DNA from: Clostridiales bacterium NK3B98
GTDB taxonomy: Bacteria > Bacillota > Clostridia > Oscillospirales > Oscillospiraceae
Direction of reading: 5' to 3'
NCBI GenBank assembly: GCA_000421005.1
Contig: ATWA01000010.1
Span: 1 to 61,783 of the forward strand
Length of the DNA stretch: 61,783 nucleotides
Below the pieces are notes generated by a model. That model did no database searches. It saw only the letters and a program-made list of their open reading frames with translations, and was not told where the DNA came from. Position numbers and translations under genes: made by a program. Of this stretch, positions 59,384 to 61,783 are shown one piece after another. The number at the start of each line of letters is the position of its first letter. The first letter of the stretch is position 1.

Positions 59384-61369
59384 TCAATTCTTTTCCCGCT
59401 TTTCCATCAGGATTTGGAGGGCAAACACACCGCCCACCAGAACAATACCCACAACATCGGTCACCGTTCCGGGGACGATGAGGGTGAGACCGCCAGCAAT
59501 GGAGATTAGCCGCATGGGGATGGACATGGGACGGTTGATGAATCCCTGCAAGCCTGCCGCTACGCCAAAGATGCCAAACAGGGCGGTAATGGTGATCTGG
59601 ATGACCTCAAAGGCAGTGGTGTCCACAAAAATCAGCGCAGGACTGAGGGCGATGATATAGGGGACGATAAAGGCGGCGATGGCCAGCTTGGTGGCGTTGA
59701 TAGCCGTTTTCATAGGCTTTGCCCGGGCAATTGCGGAACCGGCATAGGCTGCCAGTGCCACAGGAGGCGTAATATCCGCCACAATGCCAAAGTAGAATAC
59801 GAAGAAGTGAGCCGCCATGGTGGGAATGCCCATCTGAATCAGGATAGGGGCGCAGGTGGAGGCCATAATGCAGTAGTTTGCTGTGGTGGGAACGCCCATA
59901 CCCAGAACGATGCAGCAGAGCATGGTGAAAAACAGCGCCACAAAGTTGGAGCCGTTTGCCACAGTGATAATGGCGGTGATGATCTGGGAGGCAAGCCCGG
60001 TCATGGTGATACACCCGGCAATGATTCCGGCGATGCAGCAGGCGGCGGCAACGGAGATCGAGCTTTTTGCGCCGTTGGCCAGTGCGTCAACGAAGATGGC
60101 GGGGGTCATGCGGGTCTCTTTGTCAGGCAGGCTCACCAGAATAGCGGCCACAATGGACACGGCGGCGGCAAAGGCCATGGTATTTCGTCCGGAGGAAACC
60201 ATGTAGACCAGCAGCACCAGAGGCAGCAGCAGGTAAATCTTCCGCATCAGCGGCCCCAGCTTGGGAAGCTGTTCCACCGGGATGCCCTTCAATCCCAGAC
60301 GCTTGGCCTCCAGATGGACGCAGATGAAGATGCCGGTGAAATACAGCACAGCAGGAAGAATGGCACGGACGATAATATCCGAGTAGGGCACGCCCACATA
60401 TTCAGCCATCAAAAAGGCCGCAGCGCCCATAATGGGCGGCATAATCTGCCCTCCGGTGGATGCCGCTGCCTCTACGGCTCCGGCAAACTCCCCTTCGTAG
60501 CCCGTCTTTTTCATCATGGGGATGGTCACCGAGCCAGTGGTGACGGTATTGCCCACAGAGGAACCGGAGACCATACCGCACAGAGCCGAGGAGATGACCG
60601 CCACCTTTGCGGGACCGCCGGAGAATTTTCCCACCAGAGAGTTGGCAAGATCAATAAAGAACTTGGAGATGCCGGTGCGCTCCAAAAAGGCACCGAAAAT
60701 AATGAATACCACAATGAACTTGGCGCAGACCTGAGTGGGGGTGGTCAAAATGCCCGTGGTACGGAAGAACAGTCCCACCGTCAGCTGACGCAGCGCCTTT
60801 GCAAAGCCCAGGGACTTGGTGAAGGTGTAATAGTAGAGGGAATAACCCATAAATACCCCTGCCACGCAGAGAATGGGGATACCCACCGCCCGGCGACACA
60901 GCTCCACCACGGCGATAATTCCTATGACACCAATGGCGATTTCATAGGGATAGACATTCATCATGCCCAGACGGACCGTGAGATCCTGGGCGTTTACCAC
61001 TACATAGAAGAAGGAGGCGGTTCCCGCCAGCATCAGCAGGATATCATACCACGGAATATGATTGGGGCGGTGGTCGCCCTTATGGGCGGGGTAGACCAGG
61101 TATCCAAAAAACACGATACAGCCCACAAACGAAGGATAGCGGATCAGATCCAGCCATGTTGCAAACAGGGTCACATAGATCACAAAGACAGAAAAGAGCG
61201 CCATAAGACCATAGACCACCGTGGCCGGGACCCCCTCCCATAAGCGAACGTTGGACTCACGGTCATACTTTCTCATCACCTCATCAACTGCAGCCTGATC
61301 GAACTCGTGATTGTCCTCTGGCGTTGTGGATGCTGTCTGCTCTGTCCTGTGCTTGGGAAACAGGGCCAT
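59384..61369 (-). CDS. TRAP transporter fused permease (4TM/12TM)
   Basis: A 661-residue membrane protein that fuses the DctQ-like small and DctM-like large subunits of a TAXI-type TRAP transporter, importing organic acids or similar solutes with a sodium or proton gradient. Characteristic parts are VRLWEGVPATVVYGLMALF at the N-terminus, GGPAKVAVISSALCGMVSGSSVGNTVTTGSVTIPMMKK, GGQIMPPIMGAAAFLMAEY, and GMGVPTTANYCIMAS. ATG 61369 has AGGAGG. The open frame continues upstream into the MITE and would add 57 residues, but those lack the family start and have no ribosome site. The binding protein gene lies upstream beyond the MITE. Confidence 0.93.
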   Translation of the reverse strand: MALFPKHRTEQTASTTPEDNHEFDQAAVDEVMRKYDRESNVRLWEGVPATVVYGLMALFSVFVIYVTLFATWLDLIRYPSFVGCIVFFGYLVYPAHKGDHRPNHIPWYDILLMLAGTASFFYVVVNAQDLTVRLGMMNVYPYEIAIGVIGIIAVVELCRRAVGIPILCVAGVFMGYSLYYYTFTKSLGFAKALRQLTVGLFFRTTGILTTPTQVCAKFIVVFIIFGAFLERTGISKFFIDLANSLVGKFSGGPAKVAVISSALCGMVSGSSVGNTVTTGSVTIPMMKKTGYEGEFAGAVEAAASTGGQIMPPIMGAAAFLMAEYVGVPYSDIIVRAILPAVLYFTGIFICVHLEAKRLGLKGIPVEQLPKLGPLMRKIYLLLPLVLLVYMVSSGRNTMAFAAAVSIVAAILVSLPDKETRMTPAIFVDALANGAKSSISVAAACCIAGIIAGCITMTGLASQIITAIITVANGSNFVALFFTMLCCIVLGMGVPTTANYCIMASTCAPILIQMGIPTMAAHFFVFYFGIVADITPPVALAAYAGSAIARAKPMKTAINATKLAIAAFIVPYIIALSPALIFVDTTAFEVIQITITALFGIFGVAAGLQGFINRPMSIPMRLISIAGGLTLIVPGTVTDVVGIVLVGGVFALQILMEKREKN

Positions 61370-61391
61370 ATTGATTCCTCCTTTTCTCCAT

Positions 61392-61440
61392 GGGTCTTTC
61401 AGACGAGACTTTCCGTTGGAAAGCCTTCTCTGAAAGATCC
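61392..61440 (-). repeat. Nested hairpin in TRAP permease leader
   Basis: TCTTTCAGA and TCTGAAAGA (outer) enclose CTTTCC and GGAAAG (inner), between the MITE and the permease ribosome site. It could affect translation or transcript stability. Confidence 0.6.
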
Positions 61441-61449
61441 ATTCTTTAA

Positions 61450-61609
61450 GGAAACACTGAATAAATCTCTCGGATGGATGAGCGAGGATGTTTTTTGTCA
61501 GCCGGGGATAAAAGACCGCAGGAATACCGACGTATTTCAAGGGATTTTAGACCCGGATGGCGGAAAACAGACCGCTCAGACGCCGTAGCTTGATTTGTTC
61601 AGTGGTTCC
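61450..61609 (+). mobile_element. 160-bp MITE-like element, right copy
   Basis: Reverse-complement partner of bases 1-160, the same length and identical as far as I can compare. Terminal inverted repeats are GGAAACACTGAATAAATC (61450-61467) and its partner ending at 61609. The flanks are TTAA (61446-61449) and TTAG (61610-61613), both YTAR-type and differing at one base, so an imperfect four-base target duplication is likely. The element lies between a TAXI binding-protein gene and its TRAP permease. Open reading through it extends the permease frame by chance. Confidence 0.8.
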
Positions 61610-61614
61610 TTAGA

Positions 61615-61645
61615 AAGGGAGTGCCGTGTCAGCGGCACTCCCCTG
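61615..61645 (-). terminator. Hairpin between TAXI gene and MITE
   Basis: GGGAGTGCCG and CGGCACTCCC (61617-61642) form a strong stem; on the minus strand TTTCT follows. It probably attenuates read-through from the binding-protein gene into the permease. Confidence 0.7.
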
Positions 61646-61674
61646 CTGGTTTACAGTGTATCTCTTGTGCCGGG

Positions 61675-61783
61675 TTAGTCAGCGGTTGCTACGGTAACAC
61701 CCTGCTCCGCAAAGTAGCGGGCAGCACCGGAGACGAAGGGAACCGCAATGCCGTCGGTGGCAAATGCTACGCTCAGCTCCTCG
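61675..61783 (-). CDS. TAXI-family TRAP solute-binding protein, C-terminal part
   Basis: The last 35 codons of a gene that continues beyond the window on the minus strand, ending in TAA at 61677-61675. The visible residues run EELSVAFATDGIAVPFVSGA, then a short RYFAEQG stretch. The VPFVSGAARYF part matches the conserved (I/V)P(F/L)HxGAxxYF segment at the end of TAXI-family (TRAP-associated extracytoplasmic immunogenic) binding proteins. The adjacent fused TRAP permease supports this. The rest of the protein cannot be judged. Confidence 0.8.
   Translation of the reverse strand, partial: EELSVAFATDGIAVPFVSGAARYFAEQGVTVATAD

Noticed and set aside
61370-61540. N-terminal 57-residue extension of the TRAP permease reading into the MITE
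   Set aside because: The extension has no ribosome site, does not resemble TRAP permeases, and comes from mobile-element sequence. The ATG at 61369 has an ideal AGGAGG.
1-61783. tRNA, rRNA, integrase, phage genes or an origin
   Set aside because: None was recognised on either strand; the only mobile-type DNA seen is the MITE pair and the REP-like repeat.

Overview
The window looks like chromosome of an anaerobic, endospore-forming, gut-type member of the Clostridia, most likely Oscillospiraceae-like (Flavonifractor, Lawsonibacter or Oscillibacter neighbourhood). The grounds are a valine T-box leader, near-consensus sigma-A promoters with 17-base spacers, strong AGGAGG ribosome binding sites, cotJ spore-coat genes, LCP, TagD and SH3 cell-wall proteins, many plant-glycan hydrolases, and a hairpin repeat of a type I know from gut Oscillospiraceae. 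The genus is inferred from recall only; no search was run.

Layout. 0-5.3 kb: fabF, T-box-controlled valS and a Cof-type HAD phosphatase. 5.4-10.1 kb: a leftward Hsp70-like / XpaC / TelA / TPM-domain operon. 10.5-12.2 kb: an LCP cell-wall ligase and sfsA. 12.3-19.9 kb: nucleoside salvage and uptake (ygjV-like, tdk, deoC, a BmpA-type nucleoside ABC transporter, udk). 19.9-27.5 kb: a leftward operon for nickel-pincer nucleotide cofactor assembly (larE, larB, larC) joined to a CobW GTPase, a DUF362 protein, a YgfK-like iron-sulfur protein and a ModE-type regulator fused to a catalytically degenerate MobA-like domain. No larA is present. 27.7-30.9 kb: GH43 and GH78-like glycosidases. 30.9-35.9 kb: a three-gene operon (TerB-N/TerB-C protein, DUF2791/BrxD-like ATPase, DEAD/DEAH helicase) that matches the Shango anti-phage architecture. 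36-43.7 kb: a CmpB-family membrane protein, a domain-permuted GH3, a HepI/Gx-type membrane protein, a MATE exporter, a beta-phosphoglucomutase-like HAD and pgi. 44-48.4 kb: a HerA-like DUF853 ATPase, a cotJA-cotJB fusion with cotJC, tagD and rmlB. 48.6-59.2 kb: a membrane HD-GYP protein, a GH13/GT4/membrane-protein operon, a degenerate-GGDEF plus EAL protein and a six-SH3 secreted protein. 59.3-61.8 kb: a TRAP permease and the 3' end of its TAXI-type binding protein.

The most unexpected DNA structure is a pair of apparently identical 160-bp elements in opposite orientation at the two ends of the window (1-160 and 61450-61609). Each has 18-bp imperfect terminal inverted repeats and lies at a YTAR-type target, so they look like recently mobile MITEs. 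One abuts the fabF stop codon; the other separates the TAXI gene from its TRAP permease.

Most genes belong to tight operons with ATGA-type overlaps, and several convergent pairs are separated by bidirectional terminators. In one case the terminator encodes the same C-terminal tail in both proteins. The parts most worth follow-up are the Lar/YgfK/ModE operon, the Shango-like operon, the Hsp70/XpaC/TelA/TPM operon and the MITE pair.
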